Source: Stenotrophomonas maltophilia
GTDB lineage: Bacteria; Pseudomonadota; Gammaproteobacteria; Xanthomonadales; Xanthomonadaceae
Assembly: GCF_002205165.1 (NCBI RefSeq)
Contig: NZ_NIVS01000054.1
Coordinates: 62,001-126,000, forward strand
Direction: 5' to 3'
DNA: 64,000 bases
In this document: positions 19,755 to 28,382 of the stretch, in pieces
How the letters are laid out: each line of letters begins with the position of its first letter
How positions within the stretch are numbered: position 1 is the first letter of the stretch
The notes under the pieces: model-generated
The model's input: only the letters and a program-made list of their open reading frames with translations
Database searches by the model: none
Told to the model about the DNA's origin: nothing
Program-made: the position numbers and the translations under genes

Positions 19755-20801
19755 CTACTCGCGCACCGTCGTCACCAGGGTCGGCATCTCCCAGGCGCCA
19801 CCGGCGGCGACCAGGCGGCAGAGCCCGGTGCTGCTGTCGGCGGTCTTCACGAACTGCGTGCCGGTCCAACCCCAGGCGGTGGAGGACCAGCAGTCGCCCA
19901 GGCCGCGGCCCTTGTGGGCCTCCTGGATGGTGCGCACCTCATCACCGACCGCTGCCGTGGTGACCAGCCGCGGCTGATACGGCGCGCGGTCGTTGATCAC
20001 CCAGTAGCCGTCACCGGTGTTGTAGGCGGCGCGCCAGCAGCTCAACGACACCAGCAGCTTGTCGGCGCTGAGCCGCTGCACGGTCAGCGCTTCGGGTTCG
20101 CTGTCCGGTGACAGGCTGCCGCCTGGTCCCAGCGCTTCGCAATCGTCGGCCGAGGTCACCGCTGCCAGTGCGGCGCGCAGCGCGGGCGACGCGGCCAGCG
20201 CCGTGTCCGCCGGGCGGGTTGGCACCGGCTTGCCCAGTTGCACCACCGGCACCGGCAGTGCAGGCGGCACCGAGGATTCGGCCTGCGTGCCCTTGCGCAT
20301 CAGCGCACCGGGTGTACCGAGGCGGCCCTGGAACGCATCCATCTTCAACAGCACGGCCGAGGCGCCCTGATCGGAAACCGTCCAGCGCGCGTCATCGTCG
20401 CCGATGAGCTCGATCCGGCTGTTGCGGGCCAGCGAAGCGAGCAGGGCAGCGAGTTGCTTCGCGGAAAAGGTGGCGGTGCCCTCGGCGGCATCGAACTGCA
20501 TCGGGCCCAGCGAGGTGCCATTGATACTCAGGCTCAGTCGCTTGGTGGCCGTGTTGTCGTCGTACTGGCCGAGCATCAGTTCCGCCTGCACCGGTTGATC
20601 CGGCCCGCCCGCGCGGGTGAGCAGGATCGAGACCGGGTCGCTGCCATTGTCATCGGCCTGATAACCGGCGGCGCGGCAGGTACGGGTGTTGTCGCAGGCC
20701 AGCGTCCAGTCGTGGTGGGTGAACGTCACGCCCTCGACGGGGGCGGCGTAACCGGGCAGGGCGAGCCCCATCAACAAAGGGGCGGTCAACAACAGGCGCA
20801 T
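19755..20801 (-). CDS. Secreted DUF1176-family protein
   Basis: A 348-residue exported protein: MRLLLTAPLLMGLALPGYAAP is a signal peptide cleaved near residue 20. The body shows the DUF1176 pattern: an early HHDWTLACDNTRTCRAAGYQ with two Cys, a central VLLKMDAFQGRLGTPGALM, and a C-terminal half with DDCE, LSCWRAAYNTGDGYWVINDRAP and the final LGDCWSSTAWGWTGTQF. These Cys probably form disulphides in the periplasm. The function of the family is unknown. It is divergent from the large VIT-domain gene (148-bp gap) and convergent with recJ. Confidence 0.75.
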   Translation of the reverse strand: MRLLLTAPLLMGLALPGYAAPVEGVTFTHHDWTLACDNTRTCRAAGYQADDNGSDPVSILLTRAGGPDQPVQAELMLGQYDDNTATKRLSLSINGTSLGPMQFDAAEGTATFSAKQLAALLASLARNSRIELIGDDDARWTVSDQGASAVLLKMDAFQGRLGTPGALMRKGTQAESSVPPALPVPVVQLGKPVPTRPADTALAASPALRAALAAVTSADDCEALGPGGSLSPDSEPEALTVQRLSADKLLVSLSCWRAAYNTGDGYWVINDRAPYQPRLVTTAAVGDEVRTIQEAHKGRGLGDCWSSTAWGWTGTQFVKTADSSTGLCRLVAAGGAWEMPTLVTTVRE

Positions 20802-20949
20802 GCGGCATCCTTGGTCCATCAATCCGTGGAGGGCGATATTGGCCCAGCGCGGATGAGGCGTCCATGACCGGAACAGGCGATTGCCACCGCTCAACCCCGT
20901 TGTGGATCGCGGCGCGTTCAATGGAGGGTCATCGGATCAGGAGCGTCAC

Positions 20950-23829
20950 ATGGGACTCGCACTGCGCAGTATCGGTCTGCTCGCGCTGCTGTGCTGGCAG
21001 CTGCCCAGCGTCCACGCACAGGCGCGCCGTTTCCCGCCGCCACGCCCCCCCATCCTGCAGGTCGCCGGCGCCGAGGTGCCGGTGCGGCTGACCGAGGCAC
21101 GCATCGACAGCCGCGTCGTGGCAGGGCTTGGCGAAACCACGATCGAATTGACCTTCCACAATCCCAATGCGCGCGTTCTGGAAGGGCAGTTGGAATTCCC
21201 GTTGGCCTACGGCCAGCAGGTGGCCGGCTTCGCGCTGGATATCGATGGCGCGCTTCGCGATGCGGTGCCGGTACCCAAGGCGCAGGGCCGCCAGGTCTTC
21301 GAGGCGATCGAACGCCGTCAGGTCGATCCGGGTCTGCTGGAACAGACGGCCGGCAACCAGTTCCGGCTGCGCATCTATCCCATCCCCGCGCGCGGCGAGC
21401 GTCGTCTCCGGCTGGTGCTGCGGGACAGCCTGCCGCTTGTGCCGCAGGGTCTGCACTGGTCATTGCCGGTGCCCTTCGCACGCCAGGCCGAGCAGGTGAC
21501 GGTGCAACTGGAGGCACGCAGCACCGGCCAGCCGAGGCCCGTGGGCGTGAATCCACTCGCGTTCACGTTGAAGGCCGGTGTCTACACGGCGCAGTGGCAG
21601 GGGCGGGGCGCCGATCTGCCTGCGCAACTGCAATGGAGCCTGCCGCTGGCCCGCAGCACTGACGTGGTCACCGGGCTGCAGGATGGGCAGCGCTATCTGC
21701 TGGCCAGCGTGCCGGTCCGAACCTCGGCTGCCGCGCGCATCCTGCCGGCGCGTATCGGCCTGCTCTGGGATGCCTCCGGTTCGGCCGGCACGCGCAACCG
21801 TGCGGCTGAACTGGCCGTGCTGGATCGCTACTTCCAGGCCTTCGGCACCGGCCAGGTCCAACTGACCGTGCTGCGCGACCGCAGCGAGGCGCCGCGCGCG
21901 TTCCCGGTCACCCAGGGCGACTGGTCGGCACTGCGCGAGTACCTGCTGGCGCTGCCCCACGATGGCGCCAGTGCACTGGGCGACTGGACGCCGAACCGGA
22001 ACATCGGCGAGTACCTGCTGGTCAGCGATGGCCTGGCCAACTACGGCAGCCAGACGCTGCCCACCCTGTCGCCCGATCAGCGCCTGTATGCCTTGAGCAG
22101 TGCCGGTGCGAAGACTGACACGCCGCGCCTGCGCGCCTGGACCAGCGCCCATCATGGGCAGCTGCTGCAGCTGAGCGACGAGGCGGAGGTGGAGGCGGTG
22201 ATGCCGCTGCTGCTGCAGCAGCCCGCCGAAGTGACCGATGTGCTGGCACGTGGCGTGGAAGACGTGAACGTGGATGCCTCGCGGGCTGCGCAGGGCTGGA
22301 TTCGCGTCACCGGCCGCGTGCTGCGTCCCGATGCGACGGTGCTGCTGTCCCTGCGCGATGGTGGCAGCGATCCGCAGCCGATCACGCTCAACGTCGCGAA
22401 CGCGCGTGCGGTCGACGGCGGCCTGGTCGCTCACGCGTGGGCGAATGACCGGTTGGCAGCACTGGCGGCGGACCCCGCCGGGGCGCAGGCCGCCAAGGCG
22501 CTGGCCCAGCAGTTCGGGATCGTGACGGCCGATACGTCGCTGCTGGTCCTGGAGACGCTGGAGGACTATCTGCGCTACGGCATCCGCCCGCCGGCCCCGC
22601 TGCGCGCGGCCTACGACCAGCGCCATGCGTTGACGGTGGCGGACTTGGCAAGCGAGCGGAAGCGCCGCCTGGATGGCATCGCCCGCCAGTTCGCCGAGCG
22701 CGAGCAGTGGTGGAATACCCGCTGGCCCAAGGATGCGCCACCGCAACCCAAGCAGGAATCCCGATCCGTCGCCGCGCCGGTCGCCATGGCGATGGCCGCG
22801 CCACCGCCGGCACCTGCGGCGCCGATGGCGCTGGACCGTGTCGAGTTGACCGCCTCGGCGGCTGCCGATCAGGCAGAGGCCGCCCCCGAGCACCGCGCCA
22901 AATCGGCACCCAGGGCCAACAGCGGCCAGATCACACTGACGCTGGCACCGTGGGCACCGGATTCGGCCTATGCACGCCGCCTGCGCGATGCCACGCCGGC
23001 GCAGCTGTATCCGCTGTACCTACAGGAGCGCCAGCAGCACGCCGGCAGCAGCGCCTTCTATCTGGATGTGGCCGATCTCCTGCTGGCCAGCGGACAGCGT
23101 GATCTCGCGCTGCGGGTGCTCTCCAACCTGGCCGAGATGCAGCTTGAGAATCGCCACGTGCTGCGCGTGCTCGGCTATCGCCTGATGCAGGCCAAGGCGC
23201 CGGCGCTGGCCGTGCCGGTGTTCCGCCAGGTGCTGGCGATGGGCGAGGAAGAGCCGCAGAGTTTCCGTGACCTGGGCCTGGCCCTGGAAGCGGCCGGGCA
23301 GTACCAGGCTGCGGTGGATGCGCTCTACGAAGTCGTGGTGCGCCCGTGGGATGGCCGATTCGACGGCATCTCGCTGATCGCGCTCGATGAACTGACCCGG
23401 CTGATCGCGCGCGAGCGTGTGGATGCTTCCGCGGTCGACCCACGCCTGCGCCGTGCGATGCCGTTGGACCTGCGCGTGGTGCTGAGCTGGGACAGCGACA
23501 ACAGCGACATGGACCTGTGGGTCACCGATCCCAATGGCGAGCGCGCCTACTACGGCAACCGGCTGACCTACCAGGGCGGGCAGATGTCGCAGGACTTCAC
23601 CGGCGGCTACGGCCCGGAGCAGTTCTCGTTGCGTGATGCCAAGCCGGGCATCTACAGGATCGAGGCGAACTACTTCGGCAGCCGGGAGCAATTGGTTACT
23701 GGCGCGACCACGTTGATGCTGCGCCTGAGCACCAAATGGGGCACCCGCGACCAGCACGACCAGCAGGTTACGCTGCGGTTGAAGGACCGTGCGGAGACGG
23801 TGCTGGTCGGCGAGTTCGAGGTGAGGTGA
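20950..23829 (+). CDS. Secreted VIT / vWA-like / DUF2135 protein
   Basis: A 959-residue protein with a signal peptide (MGLALRSIGLLALLCWQLPSVHAQ) and SD AGGAG just before the ATG at 20950. Domains: VIT (about 40-165, with the LTEARIDSRVVAGLGETTIELTF opening), a vWA-like domain (about 255-430) whose metal-site motif is LLWDASGSAG (DxSxS), a long Pro/Ala linker (about 600-665), a TPR-like helical region (about 690-830), and a C-terminal DUF2135 domain (about 845-945) with LSWDSDNSDMDLWVTDPNG. It resembles inter-alpha-trypsin-inhibitor-like secreted proteins of proteobacteria. A role in surface adhesion or protein interaction is inferred. No sortase or partner gene is adjacent. Confidence 0.8.
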   Translation: MGLALRSIGLLALLCWQLPSVHAQARRFPPPRPPILQVAGAEVPVRLTEARIDSRVVAGLGETTIELTFHNPNARVLEGQLEFPLAYGQQVAGFALDIDGALRDAVPVPKAQGRQVFEAIERRQVDPGLLEQTAGNQFRLRIYPIPARGERRLRLVLRDSLPLVPQGLHWSLPVPFARQAEQVTVQLEARSTGQPRPVGVNPLAFTLKAGVYTAQWQGRGADLPAQLQWSLPLARSTDVVTGLQDGQRYLLASVPVRTSAAARILPARIGLLWDASGSAGTRNRAAELAVLDRYFQAFGTGQVQLTVLRDRSEAPRAFPVTQGDWSALREYLLALPHDGASALGDWTPNRNIGEYLLVSDGLANYGSQTLPTLSPDQRLYALSSAGAKTDTPRLRAWTSAHHGQLLQLSDEAEVEAVMPLLLQQPAEVTDVLARGVEDVNVDASRAAQGWIRVTGRVLRPDATVLLSLRDGGSDPQPITLNVANARAVDGGLVAHAWANDRLAALAADPAGAQAAKALAQQFGIVTADTSLLVLETLEDYLRYGIRPPAPLRAAYDQRHALTVADLASERKRRLDGIARQFAEREQWWNTRWPKDAPPQPKQESRSVAAPVAMAMAAPPPAPAAPMALDRVELTASAAADQAEAAPEHRAKSAPRANSGQITLTLAPWAPDSAYARRLRDATPAQLYPLYLQERQQHAGSSAFYLDVADLLLASGQRDLALRVLSNLAEMQLENRHVLRVLGYRLMQAKAPALAVPVFRQVLAMGEEEPQSFRDLGLALEAAGQYQAAVDALYEVVVRPWDGRFDGISLIALDELTRLIARERVDASAVDPRLRRAMPLDLRVVLSWDSDNSDMDLWVTDPNGERAYYGNRLTYQGGQMSQDFTGGYGPEQFSLRDAKPGIYRIEANYFGSREQLVTGATTLMLRLSTKWGTRDQHDQQVTLRLKDRAETVLVGEFEVR

Positions 23830-23840
23830 CGGGTGCGTTG

Positions 23841-24365
23841 CTACCAGGCCGTGCAGCGGAAGAAGCGCACCACGCGGTCGCTGCGGTTGGCGAAGGCGTG
23901 TGCCTGCGTGCTGTCGAGCAGGTGGGCATTCTGTTCGATCTCGATCACGTCGGTGCCCAGCTCCAGGGTCAGCCGTCCCTCCAGCACGAACAACATCACG
24001 CACCAGCCGGCTGGGTCGGCGGCGGCCGCATAGCGCTCGCCGGGCTGCAGGCGCCATTCCCAGGCTTCCACCTCGCGATGCACATCCAGGCTCCAGCGCA
24101 GCGTGCCATCGCCGCCGGCCGGCCCCGCCCAGCCGACGCGGTCCACCACGCGGCTGCGTGGCGCGTTCGGATCCACCACCAGCTCGGCCAGTGTGGCGTT
24201 CAGTGCCAGCCCGATCCGGTCCAATGTCGCGGTACTGGCGCTGCTGCCGCCGGCTTCGATGGCGCCGATCATGCGCAGGCTGACGCCCGAGCGCGTGGCC
24301 AGCTCTTTCTGGCTCCAGCCGGCGGCCGTACGCCGCTGGCGAACGTTGTCGGCGACGTGGGTCAT
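23841..24365 (-). CDS. XRE-family regulator with C-terminal cupin
   Basis: A 174-residue protein. The N-terminal helix-turn-helix (about 5-60) has the XRE signature VRQRRTAAGWSQKELATRSGVSLRMIGAIEAG; the C-terminal half is a cupin barrel (about 95-170) with RLTLELGTDVIEIEQNAHLLDSTQAHAFAN, a small-molecule or metal binding fold. Such proteins usually repress a neighbouring gene until a ligand binds. It is divergent from the S41 peptidase gene, and a clear 12-bp inverted repeat lies in the 79-bp gap, so autoregulation and control of the peptidase are likely. The ATG at 24365 begins directly with the HTH; upstream Met codons would run through the operator. Confidence 0.85.
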   Translation of the reverse strand: MTHVADNVRQRRTAAGWSQKELATRSGVSLRMIGAIEAGGSSASTATLDRIGLALNATLAELVVDPNAPRSRVVDRVGWAGPAGGDGTLRWSLDVHREVEAWEWRLQPGERYAAAADPAGWCVMLFVLEGRLTLELGTDVIEIEQNAHLLDSTQAHAFANRSDRVVRFFRCTAW

Positions 24366-24380
24366 GAAGGCGGGGGTGAC

Positions 24381-24410
24381 TTGACTAGGCAAAATATTGC
24401 CTCCTATGAT
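24381..24410 (+). promoter_or_regulatory. Promoter of the S41 peptidase gene
   Basis: TTGACT (24381-24386) and TATGAT (24405-24410) are separated by 18 bp, the best sigma70-type match seen in the window. A start near 24417 leaves a leader of about 28 bases before the ATG at 24445. Operator arm 1 lies inside the spacer. Confidence 0.65.
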
Positions 24411-24426
24411 GCATGCAATATTTTGC
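24389..24426. promoter_or_regulatory. Two-site operator between XRE-cupin regulator and S41 peptidase
   Basis: GCAAAATATTGC (24389-24400) and GCAATATTTTGC (24415-24426) are exact reverse complements separated by 14 bp; each is itself nearly palindromic. Arm 1 sits in the spacer of the rightward promoter and arm 2 covers its predicted start. The same region contains TTGCAT and TATTTT for leftward transcription. Binding by the adjacent XRE protein is inferred. Confidence 0.7.
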
Positions 24427-24444
24427 TTGTAGCAGATCCTGTCC

Positions 24445-25944
24445 ATGTCGCCAAGTTCATTGCGCCGTTTCGCCTTCGCTCTGATGGTCATGACCGCACC
24501 GGTAAGCGCGGCCGAACCGCCTGCCGTGGCGCCGCCAGCGCTGACGCCCGGGCAGGCGCTGGAGGACATCCAGCTCAGCATCGACATCGTCGAAGCCGCG
24601 TTGCCGGACCTGTACTGGCACCAGTCGCGTGAGGCGTGGGCCGCAGCCCGGGCGGAGGCATTGGCCCGGGCGAGCCAGATCACCGACCCGATGCAGGTGT
24701 ATACCGAGGTCGCCACGCTGATGGGTCCGATTGGCGAGGGCCACTTCGACGTGCTGCCCAGCCAAGGGGCGGTGGCATGGGAGCGACAGACCGCTTCGGT
24801 ACTGCCGCTGGACCTGCACTGGAATACCGACGGGGTCTTCGTGCGTGTCGGCTATGGCGGGGCCGCGGATATACCGGTCGGAAGCCGCGTGCTCTCCATC
24901 AATGGCGACGGCGATGACACGATGCTTGCTGAGCTCATGCGCTTGTCTTCGCACGATGGGCAGATCACCACGCTGCCGATGCGCGACATCGGCGCGCGCT
25001 ACGCCATCTATCGCCACCGCCTGCATGGAAACGAGGCCAGTTTCGCGTTGCGCTACACGACACCGCAGGGGGCCACGGTCGCGCGTACCGTGACGGCCAC
25101 ACCGCTGGCCGATCGCCCCAGGGAACCGGTCGCCGAGAAGGCTGTTGCCCGTCTGGAATGGCTGGCACCTGGCATGGCCTACCTGGACGTATCCACCTTC
25201 AGCAACCGCGTTTACCGCGAGGCGCACACGGATTTCCGCAGTCATATCCGCCGGCTGTTCGAAGAGATCGAGCGTGGCCGCGCGACGCGGTTGATCCTGG
25301 ATCTACGCCGCAACGGTGGCGGCAGTGAACCCAACGAAAGCATCCTGTTTTCCTTCCTGGTCGCGCAGCCATTGCACAAGTACGCCTCCGTCCAGACCCG
25401 GGGGCAGCACCTGAAAGTGACCAGCCGCTCGGGCCGGGTGTTCGAGCAGGACGTGTTCGATGAGGATGAAATCCACTTCCAGAAGGTACTTCCGGACGGG
25501 CGACTGTCCCGACTGAATGTGCCGCCGGAAGGGCTGATGAGCCATTGGGCGCCTTCCGTGCCGGTCTATCGCGGGCGGCTGGTGGTCCTCGCCGGCGGGG
25601 CCACGTTCTCCGGCGGTGCGGAACTGGCCTCGATGCTGCATCACGTGCGGCGCGGGGTGTTCGTCGGGGAGGAAGTCGGCGGCACCCATGAGGGCAACAC
25701 CAGCGGCTACAACTGGCGCGTGGAGCTGCCCAACAGTGGCGTGCGCCTGAAGGTGCCGCTGTTGAAATTCACCTTCAACTGGCGAGGCCTGCCGCAGGGG
25801 CGAGGCGTGCCGGCGCAGTGCGACGTGCCGCCATCGGTGATGGAGATCGGTGTGGTCCGCGACCGTGCATGGCGGGTGGCCCGGGCGGTGGCCGAGCAGT
25901 CGTGGCGCGATCCACGGCAGGCGCAGTGCCCCACCGTGGAGTGA
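24445..25944 (+). CDS. Exported S41-family peptidase
   Basis: A 499-residue protein with an N-terminal signal peptide (MSPSSLRRFAFALMVMTAPVSAAEPP, cleavage after SAA). A helical N-terminal region (about 30-130) leads to a PDZ-like part and the S41 catalytic domain (about 245-430): ATRLILDLRRNGGGSEPNES is the typical core strand, GGATFSGGAELA holds the likely Ser nucleophile, and GEEVGGTHEGNTSG is the conserved loop after it. The family cleaves peptides or proteins in the periplasm. It is a one-gene unit under the divergent XRE-cupin regulator. Its substrate is unknown. Confidence 0.8.
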   Translation: MSPSSLRRFAFALMVMTAPVSAAEPPAVAPPALTPGQALEDIQLSIDIVEAALPDLYWHQSREAWAAARAEALARASQITDPMQVYTEVATLMGPIGEGHFDVLPSQGAVAWERQTASVLPLDLHWNTDGVFVRVGYGGAADIPVGSRVLSINGDGDDTMLAELMRLSSHDGQITTLPMRDIGARYAIYRHRLHGNEASFALRYTTPQGATVARTVTATPLADRPREPVAEKAVARLEWLAPGMAYLDVSTFSNRVYREAHTDFRSHIRRLFEEIERGRATRLILDLRRNGGGSEPNESILFSFLVAQPLHKYASVQTRGQHLKVTSRSGRVFEQDVFDEDEIHFQKVLPDGRLSRLNVPPEGLMSHWAPSVPVYRGRLVVLAGGATFSGGAELASMLHHVRRGVFVGEEVGGTHEGNTSGYNWRVELPNSGVRLKVPLLKFTFNWRGLPQGRGVPAQCDVPPSVMEIGVVRDRAWRVARAVAEQSWRDPRQAQCPTVE

Positions 25945-25968
25945 CGCGTACGACAGCGCCTGCCTGAT

Positions 25969-26841
25969 TCATGCGCTGCTGATCAGCGCCTCGCGCAGCG
26001 CGGCCAGCCCCTTCCGGTGTCGCTTGGCGGAGGGAATGACGAGGTAATAGGTTTCTTCCCCGCGATCCACGCGCACATCGAAGGGCGCGACCAGGCGCCC
26101 ACGCTGGAGCTCGGCCTCCACCAGGACCTCCTGCGCCACGATGATGCCCAGGCCATCCTGCGCAGCCTCGTAGGCCACCGCCGAGCTCTCGAACACCCGC
26201 TGCCGAGTCATGCAGGCCGGATCGATACCCGCCGCCACGCACCAGTGTTCCCAGTCATCCGGTCGCGCACTGACCCGCAACAGGGTCTGCTCGGCGAGCC
26301 AGACCGCATCGCGTGGTTTGCTGGGTCGGATCAGCGACGGAGCACACACCGCCACCAGCACATTGCGGACCAGCGGTGTGGCGTCGTAGTCCGGCCAGTG
26401 CCCATGTCCCAGCCGGACCGATGCATCGCAGTCGGCGCCGGGCGTCCAGTCCGAGGAGGTGGTCAAGCGGATATCCACCTCCGGATGCAGCACCTGGAAG
26501 TGGCTGAGGCGGGGGATGAGCCAACGCGTAGCGAAGGTTGTGTGCGAGTGCAGCCGCACGACCGCGCGGTGGTCCATGCCCTGCAGTGCCTCGGTCGCTT
26601 TGCGGATGCCGTCCAGATGGGTGCTGATCTGCTGGTAGTAGGTCGCCCCCGCCGTTGAGAGCGCCAGGCCGCGACCGCTGCGCTCCAGCAGGCGCATATC
26701 CAGAAAGTCGTCCAGCACCTTCAACTGCCGGCTGACCGCACCGGGCGTGACAAAGAGCGATTCGGAGGCGGCGCGCACGGAGCCGGTCCGTGCGACGGCC
26801 TCGAAGGCGACCAGCGCATTGAGCGGGGGCAGGCGTGCCAT
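25969..26841 (-). CDS. LysR-family regulator, GcvA-like
   Basis: A 290-residue regulator. The winged HTH covers about residues 1-60 (MARLPPLNALVAFEAVARTGSVRAAS, FVTPGAVSRQLKVLDDFL), the effector domain about 90-285. The opening RLPPLNALxAFE is that of the GcvA/AmpR subgroup. It is divergent from the aldehyde dehydrogenase gene, its probable target. I prefer the Met at 26841 because it matches the subgroup N-terminus; an in-frame ATG at 26853 is possible but overlaps the inverted repeat GAGTTT-N4-AAACTC (26844-26859). Confidence 0.8.
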   Translation of the reverse strand: MARLPPLNALVAFEAVARTGSVRAASESLFVTPGAVSRQLKVLDDFLDMRLLERSGRGLALSTAGATYYQQISTHLDGIRKATEALQGMDHRAVVRLHSHTTFATRWLIPRLSHFQVLHPEVDIRLTTSSDWTPGADCDASVRLGHGHWPDYDATPLVRNVLVAVCAPSLIRPSKPRDAVWLAEQTLLRVSARPDDWEHWCVAAGIDPACMTRQRVFESSAVAYEAAQDGLGIIVAQEVLVEAELQRGRLVAPFDVRVDRGEETYYLVIPSAKRHRKGLAALREALISSA

Positions 26842-26843
26842 GA

Positions 26844-26859
26844 GAGTTTCCATAAACTC
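26844..26859. promoter_or_regulatory. Short inverted repeat at the LysR/aldehyde dehydrogenase divergent gap
   Basis: GAGTTT (26844-26849) and AAACTC (26854-26859) flank four bases immediately upstream of the preferred LysR start. It is a candidate regulator site in the 116-bp divergent gap; no exact T-N11-A LysR box was confirmed elsewhere in it. Confidence 0.35.
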
Positions 26860-26957
26860 AATGATTCAGGAAAATTAGTCGATTGTCCCGGGTCCGTCCA
26901 GTGCCGAGACTGGCTCCACGCCGCCATCTGGCGGGCATTCCCCTCTGGAGACACCGC

Positions 26958-28334
26958 ATGAACGTAATCAATCCCGCCGACGGCTCGGTCGTCGGCGTCG
27001 CCCCTGAAATGAGCGCCGCCGAGGTTCAGGCCGCCATCGACCGGACCTGCAACGCATTCCCGGCGTGGTCGCGGACCTTGGCCAAGGAGCGTGGCGCCGC
27101 GCTGCGCCGCTGGTTCGAACTGGTCAGCGCAGACAAGGAGGCCTTTGCCGAATTGCTGGTGAAGGAAAACGGCAAGTGCCGGAGCGAAGCCCTCGGGGAA
27201 ATCAGCTATGGGCTGGGCTTCATCGAGTGGTACGCCGAGGAGGCCAAGCGCGTCTATGGCGAGACCATTCCTGCCCACGTGGACAACGTTGCGGTAATCG
27301 TGACGCGTGAGCCGGTGGGCCCGACCGCTGCGATCACCCCATGGAACTTCCCCTTCATGATGATTGCGCGCAAGGTCGCCACCGCGCTGGCGGCTGGCTG
27401 CACCATGATCATCAAGCCCTCTGAAGAGACACCGCTCAGCGCCTACAAGCTGTTGGAGTACGCCCGTCGCGCGGGGATTCCGGACGGGGTGCTGGAGATG
27501 GTGACAGGCGACCCGAAGCAGATCGGCGAGGCATTCACCAGTGACCCGCGCATCCAGAAGATCTCCTTCACCGGTTCGACCCATGTCGGCCGTCTGCTCG
27601 CCCGCAACAGTGCGGACACGCTGAAGAAGATGACCATGGAGCTGGGCGGCAATGCGCCTTTCGTCGTCTTCGATGACACCGACATCGATGCAGCGGTGGC
27701 CGCATTGGTAGCGGCCAAGCTGCGCAACTCCGGCCAGGTCTGCATTTCCCCCAATCGGATCTATGTGCAGGATGGCATCTATGACACGTTCGCCGCGCGC
27801 TTGAAGACGGCAGTGGAGGCGATCCGGGTGGACCAGGGCCTGCAGGATGGGTTCGTGGTGGGGCCGCTGATCAACCAGTCCGCCATCAATAAGGTGGAAG
27901 CACTGGTGGCTGACGCCGTCGCGCAGGGCGCCGTCCTTGTCACGGGCGGTACGCTGGCCAGGCCCAACTCCCTGTTCTATCGCCCGACGCTGCTGGCCGA
28001 GGTGCCCGACACCGCGCAGGTGCGCACCACGGAGATCTTCGGGCCGGTGTTTCCGCTCTACCGGTTCTCCACCGAAGCGGAGGTCGTGCAGCGTGCCAAC
28101 GACACCGAGTACGGCCTGGTGGCGTACGCCTTCACCCGTGATCTTGCGCGCGCCTTCCGCCTGTCACGCGACATCTCCGCCGGCATGGTCATCCTCAACA
28201 GTGGTTCGGTGGGGGCCGAGTCGGTGCCCTTCGGCGGCGTCAAGCAATCCGGCTACGGCCGCGAAGGCGGTTCCCACGGTATCCAGGAGTACGTCAGCAT
28301 CAAGTACACCCTGATGGCGGGGCTGGATCAGTAG
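26958..28334 (+). CDS. NAD(P)-dependent aldehyde dehydrogenase, succinate-semialdehyde dehydrogenase-like
   Basis: A 458-residue enzyme. ITPWNFPFMMIARK (127-140) is the cofactor Asn segment, SFTGST the Rossmann turn, Glu228 in MELGGNAPF the general base and Cys262 in NSGQVCISPNR the nucleophile. TEIFGPVFPLYRF and the closing GGVKQSGYGREGG are typical of the GabD/SSADH subfamily. The start at 26958 follows CTGGAG; the protein begins a little later than E. coli GabD (482 residues) but all functional regions are present. It oxidises a semialdehyde to the acid; succinate semialdehyde is the best guess. No aminotransferase or permease lies beside it, and the divergent LysR gene is the probable regulator. 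Confidence 0.85.
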   Translation: MNVINPADGSVVGVAPEMSAAEVQAAIDRTCNAFPAWSRTLAKERGAALRRWFELVSADKEAFAELLVKENGKCRSEALGEISYGLGFIEWYAEEAKRVYGETIPAHVDNVAVIVTREPVGPTAAITPWNFPFMMIARKVATALAAGCTMIIKPSEETPLSAYKLLEYARRAGIPDGVLEMVTGDPKQIGEAFTSDPRIQKISFTGSTHVGRLLARNSADTLKKMTMELGGNAPFVVFDDTDIDAAVAALVAAKLRNSGQVCISPNRIYVQDGIYDTFAARLKTAVEAIRVDQGLQDGFVVGPLINQSAINKVEALVADAVAQGAVLVTGGTLARPNSLFYRPTLLAEVPDTAQVRTTEIFGPVFPLYRFSTEAEVVQRANDTEYGLVAYAFTRDLARAFRLSRDISAGMVILNSGSVGAESVPFGGVKQSGYGREGGSHGIQEYVSIKYTLMAGLDQ

Positions 28335-28348
28335 TTCTACGCAACACG

Positions 28349-28382
28349 ACGATGTCGCCGCCCGTCAGTTGGCGGCGGCATC
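28349..28382. terminator. Hairpin between convergent aldehyde dehydrogenase and PAP2 genes
   Basis: CGATGTCGCCGCC and GGCGGCGGCATCG pair along 13 positions (one T-G) around an 8-base loop. The element overlaps the last codons of the PAP2 gene. There is no T-tract, so termination strength is uncertain. Confidence 0.45.
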
